The notes: a model not told the origin generated them from the sequence alone. A stretch of 11,520 nt of DNA from JBOGJI01 sp050747865 (GCA_050747865.1 JBOGJI010000008.1:1-11520), one strand, 5' to 3'. Positions 1 through 7,507 are shown, numbered from the stretch's first letter. Numbers and translations are program-made.

Positions 1-1992
1 GACGCTCGCCACCGGGTCGGCGACGTAGAGCTGCACCACCTCCTCGCCGGCCCGCTCCCCGGCGTTGTGCACCTCGGCCGAGACCTCGAGACTCCCATCC
101 GTGCCCAGAGTCGGCGCGCTCAGGCGCAGATCCCGGTATTCGAAGTCCGTGTAGGAGAGCCCGAAGCCGAACGGCCATCGCGGCTCGTTCGGGCTGTCGA
201 TGTATTTGCTGGTGTATTCGTCCTCGGGGTTGGCCGGGCGGCCGGTGGGCAGGTGGTTGTAGTAGATCGGGATCTGCCCCACCGAGCGCGGGAAGCTGAG
301 CGGGAGCTTGCCGCTGGGGTTGACGTCGCCGAAGAGGACGTCGGCGACGGCGTGGCCGGCCTCCACTCCGAGGAACCAGCCATAGACGATGGCAGGCACG
401 TTCTCCGCCGCCCATTCGAGGGTCAGCGGCCGGCCGCTCTTGACCACCAGCACCACGGGCTTGCCGGTGGCGACCAGCGCCTGCAGCAGCTCCCGCTGAC
501 GCCCGGGCATGTCGAGGGAGACCCGCGAGCGCGCCTCGCCGCTCATCAGCGAGCCTTCGCCCAGGATGGCCAGCACCACGTCCGCCTGCCGTGCCGCCGC
601 AACCGCCTCGGCGATCTCCTCGTCGCTCCCCTCCCCGATCCCCGTGCCGCGGGCGTGGAGCACCCGCGACTGCGGCGACACCCGTTCGCGGATCCCGGCG
701 AGGAGGGTCACCGCGTCTTCGCCCCGGCCCAGGGCGCGCCAGGAGCCGAGCATCTCGGCCCCGTCGTCGGCGAACGGGCCGATCACGGCGACCGTCCCCA
801 CGTTCGGCGACAGCGGCAGCAGGTCGCCTTCGTTCTTCAGCAGCACGATCGACTTCTGCGCCACCCGGCGCGCCGCGTCGCGGTGCTCGGGTGTGAGGAT
901 GACGCGCTCCTCGCCCCCCTCCTCCACCAGCGGCTGGTCGAACAGCCCCACCGCCTGCTTGGCGCGCAGCACTCGCCGCACCGCCTGGTAGACCACCGAC
1001 TCCGCGAGGCGCCCGTCGCGCACCGCCTCGGCGAGCGTGGCGAAGGCGTGGTCCACCATGTTCATGTCCACGCCGGCCTCGATCGCCAGGATCGCCGCCT
1101 CCTGCTTGTCCGCCGCCACGCCGTGCGGGATGAGCTGCTCGACCGCCTGGTAGTCGCTGACCACGAACCCGTCGAAGCCCCACTCCCGACGCAGGATCTC
1201 GTCGAGGAGGTGGGCGTTCGCCGTCGCCGGTAAGCCGTTCAGGGAGTTGAAGCCGGTCATCAGCGTGCCGACGCCGGCTTCGACCGCGGCGTGGAACGGC
1301 GGCAGGTAGATCTCGCGCAGGGTGCGCTCCGAAAGGTCGGTGGTGTTGTAGTCGCGCCCCGCCTCGGCGGCGCCGTAGGCGGCGAAGTGCTTGGCGCAGG
1401 CCAGCAGGGCATCGTCGGCGGAGGGGTCGTCGCCCTGGAAACCGCGCACATAGGCGCGCGCCATCGCCGCCCCCAGGAAGGGATCTTCCCCGGCGCCCTC
1501 GGCGATGCGGCCCCAGCGGGGGTCGCGGGCGATGTCGACCATGGGTGCGAAGGTCCAGCGCAGGCCGGCGGCCCGCGCCTCGACGGCGGAGACCCGCGCG
1601 GCGGTCTCTGCGGAGGCGGGGTCCCAGGTGGCGGCGATGGCAAGAGGGTTGGGGAAGATCGTGCGGTAGCCGTGGATGACGTCGTGCCCGAACAGCAGCG
1701 GAACCCCGAGCCGCGACTGCTCGACGGCGATGCGCTGCAGCTCGTTCGCCTGCTTCGAGCCGTCCAGATTGAAGACCGAGCCGACCTTGCCTTCGGCGAT
1801 GAGCTGACGCAGGTTCGGATGCGGCCCGACGAACTGGGTGAGCTGCCCCAGCTTCTCCTCCAGCGTCATCTGCGCCAGCAGCTCGTCGACCCGCCCGTCG
1901 TTCGATGCCGGCGCCTCGCCGCCCGCCTGGCTGCCGATCGCCGCCGTCGCGACGATCGCCGCGGCCCACCAGCCTCTACGGAGTCTCCGCAT
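1..1992 (-). CDS. bglX: Periplasmic beta-glucosidase, GH3 family, BglX-like (partial, C-terminus outside window)
   Basis: Hydrolyses terminal beta-linked glucose from oligosaccharides, probably in the periplasm. 664 codons are visible. The N-terminus (MRRLRRG, then a hydrophobic run to about residue 23) looks like a Sec signal peptide. The GH3 TIM barrel follows, with LEEKLGQL, GHDVIHGYRTIFP, the conserved K201-H202 pair (CAKHF) and the nucleophile D280 in GFVVSDY. The second alpha/beta domain carries LGEGSLMSGEARSR, where E486 is the likely acid/base by position. PFGFGLSYTDF near residue 605 opens the FnIII-like domain, which runs off the window after LYVADPVASV. By comparison with E. coli BglX (765 aa) roughly 70 residues are missing. 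The start at 1992 is chosen because GGAAGGAG lies 6 nt upstream; an in-frame ATG at 1998 abuts that site. Family assignment is firm; exact substrate preference cannot be read from sequence. Confidence 0.95.
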   Translation of the reverse strand, partial: MRRLRRGWWAAAIVATAAIGSQAGGEAPASNDGRVDELLAQMTLEEKLGQLTQFVGPHPNLRQLIAEGKVGSVFNLDGSKQANELQRIAVEQSRLGVPLLFGHDVIHGYRTIFPNPLAIAATWDPASAETAARVSAVEARAAGLRWTFAPMVDIARDPRWGRIAEGAGEDPFLGAAMARAYVRGFQGDDPSADDALLACAKHFAAYGAAEAGRDYNTTDLSERTLREIYLPPFHAAVEAGVGTLMTGFNSLNGLPATANAHLLDEILRREWGFDGFVVSDYQAVEQLIPHGVAADKQEAAILAIEAGVDMNMVDHAFATLAEAVRDGRLAESVVYQAVRRVLRAKQAVGLFDQPLVEEGGEERVILTPEHRDAARRVAQKSIVLLKNEGDLLPLSPNVGTVAVIGPFADDGAEMLGSWRALGRGEDAVTLLAGIRERVSPQSRVLHARGTGIGEGSDEEIAEAVAAARQADVVLAILGEGSLMSGEARSRVSLDMPGRQRELLQALVATGKPVVLVVKSGRPLTLEWAAENVPAIVYGWFLGVEAGHAVADVLFGDVNPSGKLPLSFPRSVGQIPIYYNHLPTGRPANPEDEYTSKYIDSPNEPRWPFGFGLSYTDFEYRDLRLSAPTLGTDGSLEVSAEVHNAGERAGEEVVQLYVADPVASV

Positions 1993-2036
1993 GATCATCT
2001 CCTTCCTCAGAGCCTGTGAAGACATCCGCTCTTGTC

Positions 2037-2043
2037 TATCATA
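2037..2043. promoter_or_regulatory. Candidate overlapping divergent -10 elements between bglX and the LtrA-like gene
   Basis: The 57-bp gap between the two divergent starts contains the near-palindrome CTATCATAG (2036-2044). Read leftward it gives TATGAT, one mismatch from the TATAAT consensus, about 45 nt before the bglX start. Read rightward it gives TATCAT, 7 nt before the ATG at 2050, which would make that transcript nearly leaderless. No good -35 box is visible on either side, and in so GC-rich a genome the sigma preference is unknown. This is a weak prediction based on local AT content and position. Confidence 0.3.
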
Positions 2044-2049
2044 GGCCGG

Positions 2050-3210
2050 ATGTCCGAGCCCGGCCTTTGGCGCCGCCCGATGACGGCGCGCGGCGCCAGC
2101 GAACAGCATCGCGCGGCGACGCCTCTGGAGCTGTTCTTCGATCTCTGCTTCGTGGTCGCGGTGGCGCTCGCCGCCGCGCGTCTCCACCACGCGCTGGCCG
2201 AGAATCACGTCGGGCACGGGGTGCTCGGCTACCTGATGGTTTTCTTCGCCATCTGGTGGGCGTGGATGAACTTCACCTGGTTCGCCTCCGCCTACGACAC
2301 CGACGACGTACCGTACCGACTGGCGACCATGGTGCAGATGGCCGGGGTGCTCGTCCTCGCCGCCGGGGTTCCCAGGGCGTTCGACAGCGGCGACTTCACG
2401 GTCGTCACCCTGGGCTACGTCGTCATGCGCTTCGCTCTGGTCGGCCAGTGGCTGCGCGCTGCGCACGGGGATCCCGAGCGGCGAGCCACGGCGAGACGCT
2501 TCGCCGCCGGCGGCACCGCGGTGCAGATCGGCTGGATTCTGCGCCTGAGCCTTCCGCAGAGCTGGCTGCTGCCGGCGTTCGCGGTGCTCGCCCTCGCCGA
2601 GCTGGCGGTGCCGGTTTGGGGCGAGCGGGCAGCGCCCACGATCTGGCACCCGGGACACATCGCCGAGCGCTACGGCCTGTTCTCCATCATTGTCCTCGGG
2701 GAGTCGGTGCTCGCTGCCACTACAGCGGTCCAGTCGGCGCTCGACGCCGGCCACGACCTCGCCCTGCTGCTGTCGGTGGCCGCGGCCGGGCTGGTGATCG
2801 TCTTCTCGATGTGGTGGCTGTACTTCGACCGCTCGGCCGCCGACAGCATGCTGGCATCGCTACGCCAGGCTTTCCTGTGGGGCTACGGGCACCTCGCCGT
2901 CTTCGCTTCGGCAGCGGCCGTCGGAGCCGGGCTGCAGGTGGCGGTCGACTTCGACACCGGCGAGGCGCATCTGCCCGCTCTCACCGCCGGGCTCGCCACC
3001 GCCGTGCCCGTGGCCGCCTTCCTGTTCACCGTGTGGTTGTTGCATCAGCGCCCGGACCGGCGCGGTCTCGCCGCCCTGGCCTTTCCCATCACCGCCGTGC
3101 TCGTCCTGGCCACCCCGTTCACCCACGCGCCGATCCACCTCACCGCACTGCTCCTCGCCGCCCTGGTCGCGGTCACCATAGTGGTCAGGCACCGTGCGGC
3201 CGTGGTCTGA
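2050..3210 (+). CDS. Low temperature requirement protein A (LtrA) family membrane protein
   Basis: A 386-residue polytopic membrane protein of unknown biochemical function. LtrA was named from a Listeria gene linked to growth at low temperature, and no reaction is established for the family. The family hallmark TPLELFFDLCFVVAV lies at residues 24-38, just before the first membrane helix. The second conserved block, HIAERYGLFSIIVLGES, is near residues 202-218. Most of the remaining sequence is hydrophobic segments, consistent with about 8-10 helices and short charged loops. Start choice is uncertain: ATG 2050 has a weak AGG upstream, TTG 2032 would add six residues, and ATG 2080 would still precede the conserved block. 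The gene is divergent from bglX and convergent with the phosphodiesterase gene, so it is probably transcribed alone. Confidence 0.88.
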   Translation: MSEPGLWRRPMTARGASEQHRAATPLELFFDLCFVVAVALAAARLHHALAENHVGHGVLGYLMVFFAIWWAWMNFTWFASAYDTDDVPYRLATMVQMAGVLVLAAGVPRAFDSGDFTVVTLGYVVMRFALVGQWLRAAHGDPERRATARRFAAGGTAVQIGWILRLSLPQSWLLPAFAVLALAELAVPVWGERAAPTIWHPGHIAERYGLFSIIVLGESVLAATTAVQSALDAGHDLALLLSVAAAGLVIVFSMWWLYFDRSAADSMLASLRQAFLWGYGHLAVFASAAAVGAGLQVAVDFDTGEAHLPALTAGLATAVPVAAFLFTVWLLHQRPDRRGLAALAFPITAVLVLATPFTHAPIHLTALLLAALVAVTIVVRHRAAVV

Positions 3211-3236
3211 CGCTCGCCGACCGGGCGCCGCGAGCG
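3211..3236. terminator. GC-rich inverted repeat between convergent genes, possible bidirectional terminator
   Basis: CGCTCGC (3211-3217) and GCGAGCG (3230-3236) form a perfect 7-bp stem with a 12-nt loop. It begins at the base after the LtrA-like stop codon and lies 20 bp beyond the stop of the convergent phosphodiesterase gene. No T-tract follows on either strand, so it is not a canonical intrinsic terminator. Its placement in the 45-bp convergent gap is the main support. Confidence 0.3.
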
Positions 3237-3255
3237 CCTCATCGCCTCGCCGTGA

Positions 3256-4530
3256 TCAGCGAGGCGGTCGCACACCGGTCACGTGGCCGGCGAAGGCGGC
3301 GAGCCTGCCGTCGTTGGGACTCGGCTCCAGCCCGAGCAGCGCCGCCATCAGCTCGTAGAGATGGATCGCCTCGACGAGGCCCATGCGGTCCCCGGGCGTG
3401 AATGCCGGGCCGTGGGCGAGGAAGATGCCGTGCATCTCCAGATGCCGCGGGTCCCAGCCGTGCATGCCGCGCGAGTAGTGTCCCTCCAGGCTCGCCATGT
3501 AAGAACGGCTGGAGATCAGCCAGCCGAGATCGGCCTCGGCCAGCACATCGGGAATGCGCAGATGATCACGGAAGTGGTATCGCTCCGGTATCTCATTCCG
3601 CCGCCAGACACGCAGCCGCGGATGCGCGTTGTCGAGGGCGGCGACGATCTCGTCGGTGCCCATGTCGCCGGCCCAGATGTGGGCCGCGGGGCCCCAGTCG
3701 GAGACGTGCAACCGGGACAGGTCCAGGTAGTCGTCCAGCATGATGGTTCGCTCGGCGTCGGTCGCGGCCATGCCGTGGTCGGAGACCACGAGGATATGCA
3801 TCGCATCGAGCAGGCCGCGCGCCTCGAGGCCGTCGAGCAGCCGCCCCAGGTGGCTGTCCACGTCCTCGATGGCCGGGATCACCTCCGGGCTTTCGGGCCC
3901 GAATCGGTGACCCGCGGAATCGACGCTGCTGAAGTAGAGCGTCAGCACGCTTGGGCGCTCCCCCGCCGGCAGGTCGAGCCACGCCAGGATCTGCGCCACC
4001 CGCTCCTCATGGGGCGTGTCGTGCTCGTAGGGCGTCCACCAGGTGGGTCGGACCCCCCGGATCTGCGCCTCGGAGCCGGGCCAGAAGTAGGCCGCAGCCT
4101 TGAGGCCCTGTCGCTGTGCCGTGACCCAGATCGGCTCGCCGCCGTACCAGAAGCCGTCGCCGACGGCATCGCGATCGCGCAGCGAGAAGCGGGCCCGGCG
4201 CCCCGGGTCCCACATCGAGTTGGCCACCACCCCGGTCGACTCGGCGTAGAGCCCGGTGACGATCGCGTAATGCGTCGGGAAGGTCTTGGTGGGAAAGACG
4301 GGTACCAGGGCATCTGCCTTCAGTCCCCCGGCCGCCAGGCGGTCCAGGGCGGGGGTGTCGGCGCGCTCGAGATAGTCATAACGCACGCCGTCGATCGAGA
4401 TGAGCAGCAGCGGCGGCGGGGCCGCCGGCGTTCTGACCGGCTCCTGCCGGTGCGCCACGCAGGCGCCGCCGACCAGTGCCGCCAGGGCCAGGGCGGCCTC
4501 CAAGGCCCGTTGCCACATGAGGACCTTCAT
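3256..4530 (-). CDS. Exported alkaline-phosphatase-superfamily type I phosphodiesterase/nucleotide pyrophosphatase (ENPP-like)
   Basis: A 424-residue metallo-hydrolase predicted to cleave phosphodiester or pyrophosphate bonds outside the cytoplasm. The complete two-metal site of the NPP family is visible: D47 (LLISIDG), nucleophile T83 (PTKTFPTHYAIVTGLY), D204 and H208 (SSVDSAGHRFGP), D251-H252 (VVSDHGM) and H357 (GMHGWDP). Residues 1-24 are a hydrophobic export signal. C24 after VGGA could be a lipobox cysteine, but position -3 is Gly, so lipidation is doubtful. The start at 4530 is supported by its ATGA overlap with the upstream xdhC stop (4527-4529), a normal translational-coupling junction; the frame stays open far upstream but only as overlap with xdhC. 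Substrate (nucleotides, phospholipid head groups or other diesters) cannot be read from sequence. It is the last gene of the cluster. Confidence 0.92.
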   Translation of the reverse strand: MKVLMWQRALEAALALAALVGGACVAHRQEPVRTPAAPPPLLLISIDGVRYDYLERADTPALDRLAAGGLKADALVPVFPTKTFPTHYAIVTGLYAESTGVVANSMWDPGRRARFSLRDRDAVGDGFWYGGEPIWVTAQRQGLKAAAYFWPGSEAQIRGVRPTWWTPYEHDTPHEERVAQILAWLDLPAGERPSVLTLYFSSVDSAGHRFGPESPEVIPAIEDVDSHLGRLLDGLEARGLLDAMHILVVSDHGMAATDAERTIMLDDYLDLSRLHVSDWGPAAHIWAGDMGTDEIVAALDNAHPRLRVWRRNEIPERYHFRDHLRIPDVLAEADLGWLISSRSYMASLEGHYSRGMHGWDPRHLEMHGIFLAHGPAFTPGDRMGLVEAIHLYELMAALLGLEPSPNDGRLAAFAGHVTGVRPPR

Positions 4531-5672
4531 TTCGCCGCCGCTGTCGCGGCGGACGAAACGGACGATGCAACGGTGCGGGCGGCGGCGCCGGACCCCGGGC
4601 GCTGCCGGAGCGAGCCGCCGGCCCGCCCACGCGACACCGCCAGGATCTCGGCGATCACCGACCAGGCGATCTCCTCGGGCCCCTCGGCGCCCAGGTCGAG
4701 GCCGGCGGGACCGTACACGCGACAGCGCATGGTGTCGTCGATGCGGAGCCCTTCCGCCGCCAGCTCGTCCAGGAGGCGCCGGCGGCGCGTCCGCGGTCCC
4801 ACGATGCCGACGTAGGGCGCCGGACCGGGCAGCAGGTGACGCAGGAGCTGCTTGTCGCGCTGGTAGTCGTGGGTGATGAGCAGCACTGACGAGCGAGAGC
4901 CGATCTTCACCCGGTCGCTCAGGGTGTCGGCGGTGGCGACCGGAATCCGTCGGGCCGCGGAGGGGAAGCGATCCCCCGTCAATAGCGCCTCCCGGTGGTC
5001 GAGCACCTCCACGCGCCAGCCCAGCCGGGCGGCGAGCTCCACCACTGGCCGGGCGTCCTCGCCGGCGCCGCAGACCACCAGATGGAAGGGCGGATCCAAC
5101 ACCTCGATGAAGACACGGTCCCCGTTGCTCAACTGCTGCTGCCCGGACACGCTGGACGCGAGCGCCCGACGCGCCACGTCCGTCAGCTCGACGTCGCCTG
5201 CGGGATCGCCCGCGCTGCCGGACAGGGTTCCGTCCGGGTCGACGATCCAACGGGCACCGGACACTCGGCCACCCAACTCCAGCGCCGTCACCAGCGCCAA
5301 GGAGATACCCTCCTCGTGCACGCGGCGGGCGGCGGCGAGCAACGGAGCGGCCCGGTCGAGGGGCTCGATCAACAGCTCCATGCGACCCTGGCAGCCGAGC
5401 TTCCATCCCACCAGCGCCTCCTCCTCGCCGGTCAGGTCGTAGCGGACCAGCCGCGGTACCCCGTCCGCGACCACCCGCCGCGCCTCCTCGACCACCTCCG
5501 GCTCCAGGCAGCCGCCGGAAATCGTGCCCACCGGCTCGCCCTCGATCGGCACCACCATGCGCGCCCCCTCGCGTCGATACGTGGAGCCCTCAGCACCCAC
5601 CACGGTGGCCAGCGCCGCGGACCGCCCGTGCCAGCGCTCGAGCGCATGCAGGATGTCGTCGCGTTCACCCAT
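4527..5672 (-). CDS. xdhC: XdhC family protein, full length (molybdenum hydroxylase maturation factor)
   Basis: A 381-residue protein of the XdhC/CoxI family. In studied members XdhC binds molybdenum cofactor, helps its sulfuration and delivers it to xanthine dehydrogenase-type enzymes in the cytoplasm. The N-terminal XdhC/CoxI domain has TVVGAEGSTYRREGARMVV (residues 23-41), SGGCLEPEV with C55, and LGCQGRMELLIEPL with C94. The C-terminal Rossmann domain begins near residue 198 (HLVVCGAGEDARPV) and carries LDHRE, ITHDYQRDKQLL, YVGIVGP and GLDLGAEGPEEIAWSVIAEIL. The last 35 or so residues are low-complexity Ala/Ser/Arg. The start at 5672 has only a weak GAAG upstream. It follows mocA by 46 bp and overlaps the phosphodiesterase gene by 4 bp. 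Its Cys motif differs from that of the split XdhC at 7098-7412, so the two may serve different enzymes. Confidence 0.92.
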   Translation of the reverse strand: MGERDDILHALERWHGRSAALATVVGAEGSTYRREGARMVVPIEGEPVGTISGGCLEPEVVEEARRVVADGVPRLVRYDLTGEEEALVGWKLGCQGRMELLIEPLDRAAPLLAAARRVHEEGISLALVTALELGGRVSGARWIVDPDGTLSGSAGDPAGDVELTDVARRALASSVSGQQQLSNGDRVFIEVLDPPFHLVVCGAGEDARPVVELAARLGWRVEVLDHREALLTGDRFPSAARRIPVATADTLSDRVKIGSRSSVLLITHDYQRDKQLLRHLLPGPAPYVGIVGPRTRRRRLLDELAAEGLRIDDTMRCRVYGPAGLDLGAEGPEEIAWSVIAEILAVSRGRAGGSLRQRPGSGAAARTVASSVSSAATAAAK

Positions 5673-5689
5673 CGCTGCTTCGAAGTCTA

Positions 5690-5704
5690 CCCCTCGCCAA
5701 GGGG
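5690..5704 (-). other. Small hairpin in the mocA-xdhC intercistronic gap
   Basis: On the minus strand CCCCT and AGGGG form a 5-bp stem with a 5-nt loop, inside the 46-bp gap between the mocA stop (5719) and the xdhC start (5672). It is the only sizeable gap inside the cluster. No T-tract follows, so a terminator is unlikely; it could affect xdhC translation or mark an mRNA processing point. Such short GC stems are common in GC-rich DNA. Confidence 0.2.
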
Positions 5705-5718
5705 GAGGAGTCGACGCG

Positions 5719-6357
5719 TCACGTCTGTGGGAGCCGTGCCCGGGTGACCGCCTCGAGGCGTATCAGATCCTCCGCGGTATCGACATCCTCAAGGGATCGC
5801 GGATCGGGGAGCTCGACCTCGAGGATTCGATCGGCCAGGCGCTCGAAGAGCTGGCGGCCGCCGGCGTCCCCCTCGAGGCGCGCCAGATCGCCAAAGAGGG
5901 AGCGGTCGAACAGGGTCGGGGCGCCGCGGCGGCGCGATGCCCTGGGAAGCACGATCCATGCGTGCGCGGACTCGTGGGCCGTGATCAGGCGGTCCAGGTC
6001 GGCGGCGGTGAGCAGCGGCTGATCGCAGGGCAGGATCAGGACCGCACGCGCTGCGGGGTCGATGGCCGCCAGCCCGGTGCGCAGGGAGCTGGCCTGGCCG
6101 TCGCGGAAGTCAGGGTTCTCCACCACGCGCAGGACGAGGCCGGCAAGCGCCTCGCGGACCATGGCCGGCGCGAAGCCGACGACGGCGATCAGCTCGCGCA
6201 GCCGGCTGGCGAGCGCCGTCCGCGCGGCGCGGCGCACCAGCGGCTCGCCGGCGAACGGGGCGAGCTGCTTGGGGCGGCGGCCGGCGAAGCGGCTGGACGC
6301 CCCCGCGGCGAGCAGGACGCCGCTGACGCCGGAACGCGCCGCGCCCGCTTCGCTCAC
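5719..6357 (-). CDS. mocA: Molybdenum cofactor cytidylyltransferase (MocA-like NTP transferase)
   Basis: A 212-residue cytoplasmic enzyme predicted to transfer CMP from CTP to Mo-molybdopterin, making the dinucleotide cofactor (MCD) used by xanthine dehydrogenase-type hydroxylases. The nucleotidyltransferase P-loop-like motif is LLAAGASSRF (residues 15-24) followed by PKQL. The MocA-type substrate motif is NPDFRDGQASSLRTGL (81-96) and the metal-binding Asp is D112 in LPCDQPLL. A DVDTAEDL motif lies near the C-terminus. The loop after the first motif reads AGRRPKQL, slightly longer than the usual G-x-x-K spacing. The start is GTG at 6357, overlapping the previous gene's stop as GTGA, with AAGGA at 6367-6371, 9 nt upstream. 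The homologous guanylyltransferase MobA is less likely given the QASSL motif and the XdhC neighbours. Confidence 0.9.
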   Translation of the reverse strand: MSEAGAARSGVSGVLLAAGASSRFAGRRPKQLAPFAGEPLVRRAARTALASRLRELIAVVGFAPAMVREALAGLVLRVVENPDFRDGQASSLRTGLAAIDPAARAVLILPCDQPLLTAADLDRLITAHESAHAWIVLPRASRRRGAPTLFDRSLFGDLARLEGDAGGRQLFERLADRILEVELPDPRSLEDVDTAEDLIRLEAVTRARLPQT

Positions 6358-7094
6358 CCGGAGATGTCCTTGCCGTGCCGCGCGGCCACGATCTCGGCGA
6401 GGATCGCCAGCGCGATCTCGTCCGGCCGGCGTCCCCCAAGGTCGAGCCCTATCGGCGAGCGGATGCGCGCGATCCGCTCCTCCGGCACGCCGGCCTCGCG
6501 CAGCGCTGCGGCGCGGCGGCCTTGGGTCTTCTTCGAGCCCAGGGCGCCGACATAGCGCGCTGCTCCGGCAAGCGCCGCCTTGAGAGCGGGCACGTCCAGC
6601 TTGAGGTCGTGGCTCAGCACCGCAACCGAGGTGGCCTCATGGAGCTGCAGCTCGGCGAAGGCGCGCGCGGGCCACTCCTGGATCAGGCGGTCGGCGGCGG
6701 CGAAGCGCTCCGGCGTGGCGAACGCCGCGCGCGGGTCGACGACGACGGTCCGGTAGTCGAGCTCGGACGCCAGCCGTACCAGGTGCTCGGCCACGTGGCC
6801 GCCCCCGACGATCACCAGTTGCGGACGCGGGGCGTGCACCTGCACGAACAGCTCGACCGTGCCACCGTCCACCTCCACGGTGGCACGGCGCGTGCCGACG
6901 ACGCGCAGCAACTGCTCGGCGATCGCCCGCGCCCGTGCCTCGGCGACCGCGCTTGCGAGCTCGCCGGCGGTGCGGCCGTCGGGCCAGATCAGCATGCCCG
7001 CGCCAGCGCCGGGGCCGGAGAGCGCGGTCGCCTGCGCCAGCAGCTCCTCGGCGGCCAGCGCGTGCGCGAGTCGCTCGTAGATCTCGCCGCGCAT
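6354..7094 (-). CDS. XdhC/CoxI family protein, Rossmann-domain part of a split XdhC
   Basis: A 246-residue protein. Residues 1-85 form a short alpha/beta region that includes MLIWPDG and ends in VELFVQVHAP. The XdhC Rossmann domain starts at residue 92 (QLVIVGGGHVAEHL) and contains VVVDPRAAFATPERF, VAVLSHDLKLDVPAL, YVGALGSKKT and the terminal IGLDLGGRRPDEIALAILAEIVAARHG. It lacks a complete N-terminal CoxI domain of the SGGCVEG type, which is supplied by the gene 3 bp upstream (7098-7412). The two probably act as a pair in loading molybdenum cofactor into a hydroxylase. GGGAG at 7103-7107 lies 8 nt before the ATG. Its stop overlaps the mocA start as GTGA. Similar splits are known in CoxI-type maturation clusters, so this is probably normal architecture rather than a frameshift. 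Confidence 0.9.
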   Translation of the reverse strand: MRGEIYERLAHALAAEELLAQATALSGPGAGAGMLIWPDGRTAGELASAVAEARARAIAEQLLRVVGTRRATVEVDGGTVELFVQVHAPRPQLVIVGGGHVAEHLVRLASELDYRTVVVDPRAAFATPERFAAADRLIQEWPARAFAELQLHEATSVAVLSHDLKLDVPALKAALAGAARYVGALGSKKTQGRRAAALREAGVPEERIARIRSPIGLDLGGRRPDEIALAILAEIVAARHGKDISG

Positions 7095-7097
7095 CGC

Positions 7098-7412
7098 CTA
7101 CTCTCCCAGCGGCTCGACGAAGACGTCGATCTCGCCGCCGCAGGAGAGGCCGACGGCCCATGCCTCCTCGTCGCTGACGCCGAAATGGAGCAGCCGCGGC
7201 TCGCCACCGGCCAGAACCTCGCCGGCGGCTTCGATCACCGCGCCTTCGACGCAGCCGCCGCTCACCGAGCCCGCCAGCTCGCCGTCGGACGAGACCGCCA
7301 TGACGGCCCCGGGCTGGCGCGGCGCGGAGCCCCAGGTCGACACCACGGTCGCCAGCGCCACCGACTTGCCGTCGGCACGCCAGCGCGCGACGTTGTCCAC
7401 GACCTCACGCAT
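7098..7412 (-). CDS. XdhC/CoxI N-terminal domain protein, small partner of a split XdhC
   Basis: A 104-residue protein that is a stand-alone XdhC/CoxI domain. It contains ATVVSTWGSAPRQPG (residues 21-35), SVSGGCVEGAV with C54, and the terminal GLSCGGEIDVFVEP with C91. The two Cys-containing motifs are the family's conserved signature, probably involved in cofactor handling or sulfuration. The start MREVVDNVARW at 7412 is chosen because homologous domains begin there; the frame stays open to 7481, but those 23 residues are Arg-rich and unlike the family. No clear ribosome binding site is visible upstream of 7412. It is the first gene of the cluster and ends TAG 3 bp before the Rossmann-domain partner. 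Confidence 0.85.
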   Translation of the reverse strand: MREVVDNVARWRADGKSVALATVVSTWGSAPRQPGAVMAVSSDGELAGSVSGGCVEGAVIEAAGEVLAGGEPRLLHFGVSDEEAWAVGLSCGGEIDVFVEPLGE

Positions 7413-7454
7413 GGAGACGCTCAGCCTACCAGAGTGGCGAGAGTCGCGCCGCCC

Positions 7455-7469
7455 GACGCCACAGGCGTC
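7455..7469. terminator. Perfect short hairpin between the toxin gene and the XdhC cluster
   Basis: GACGCC-ACA-GGCGTC is a perfect 6-bp stem with a 3-nt loop in the 95-bp gap after the DUF5615 stop (7508) and before the first XdhC gene (7412). It could end transcription of the toxin-antitoxin unit, but it lacks a T-tract on either strand. The same gap must carry any promoter of the XdhC cluster; I see no convincing -35/-10 pair. Confidence 0.3.
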
Positions 7470-7507
7470 CCTCCGAGTCACCCTCGTGGCCCCTCCCTCT
7501 AGGTTGC

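Noticed and set aside
67..1233. Long open frame on the plus strand opposite the GH3 gene
   Set aside because: Its product is Arg/His/Gly-rich and resembles no family, while the minus strand encodes a clean GH3 enzyme. GC-rich coding DNA routinely leaves the opposite strand open.
2016..3401. 461-codon plus-strand frame overlapping the LtrA-like gene
   Set aside because: Arg-rich read of the LtrA region in another frame; the neighbouring frame carries the conserved LtrA motifs and membrane helices.
3283..4815. 510-codon open frame on the plus strand opposite the phosphodiesterase gene
   Set aside because: Shadow of the phosphodiesterase and xdhC genes; no family features and no start context.
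4531..5406. N-terminal extension of the phosphodiesterase frame
   Set aside because: The open stretch lies wholly inside xdhC, is Arg/Gly-rich, and would place the signal peptide in the middle of the protein. The ATGA junction at 4530 fits the real start.
6354..7412. A frameshift breaking one xdhC gene into two
   Set aside because: The first part ends with a normal family C-terminus and TAG, and the second has its own GGGAG site 8 nt before ATG and a different N-terminal region. This fits a natural split rather than a broken gene.
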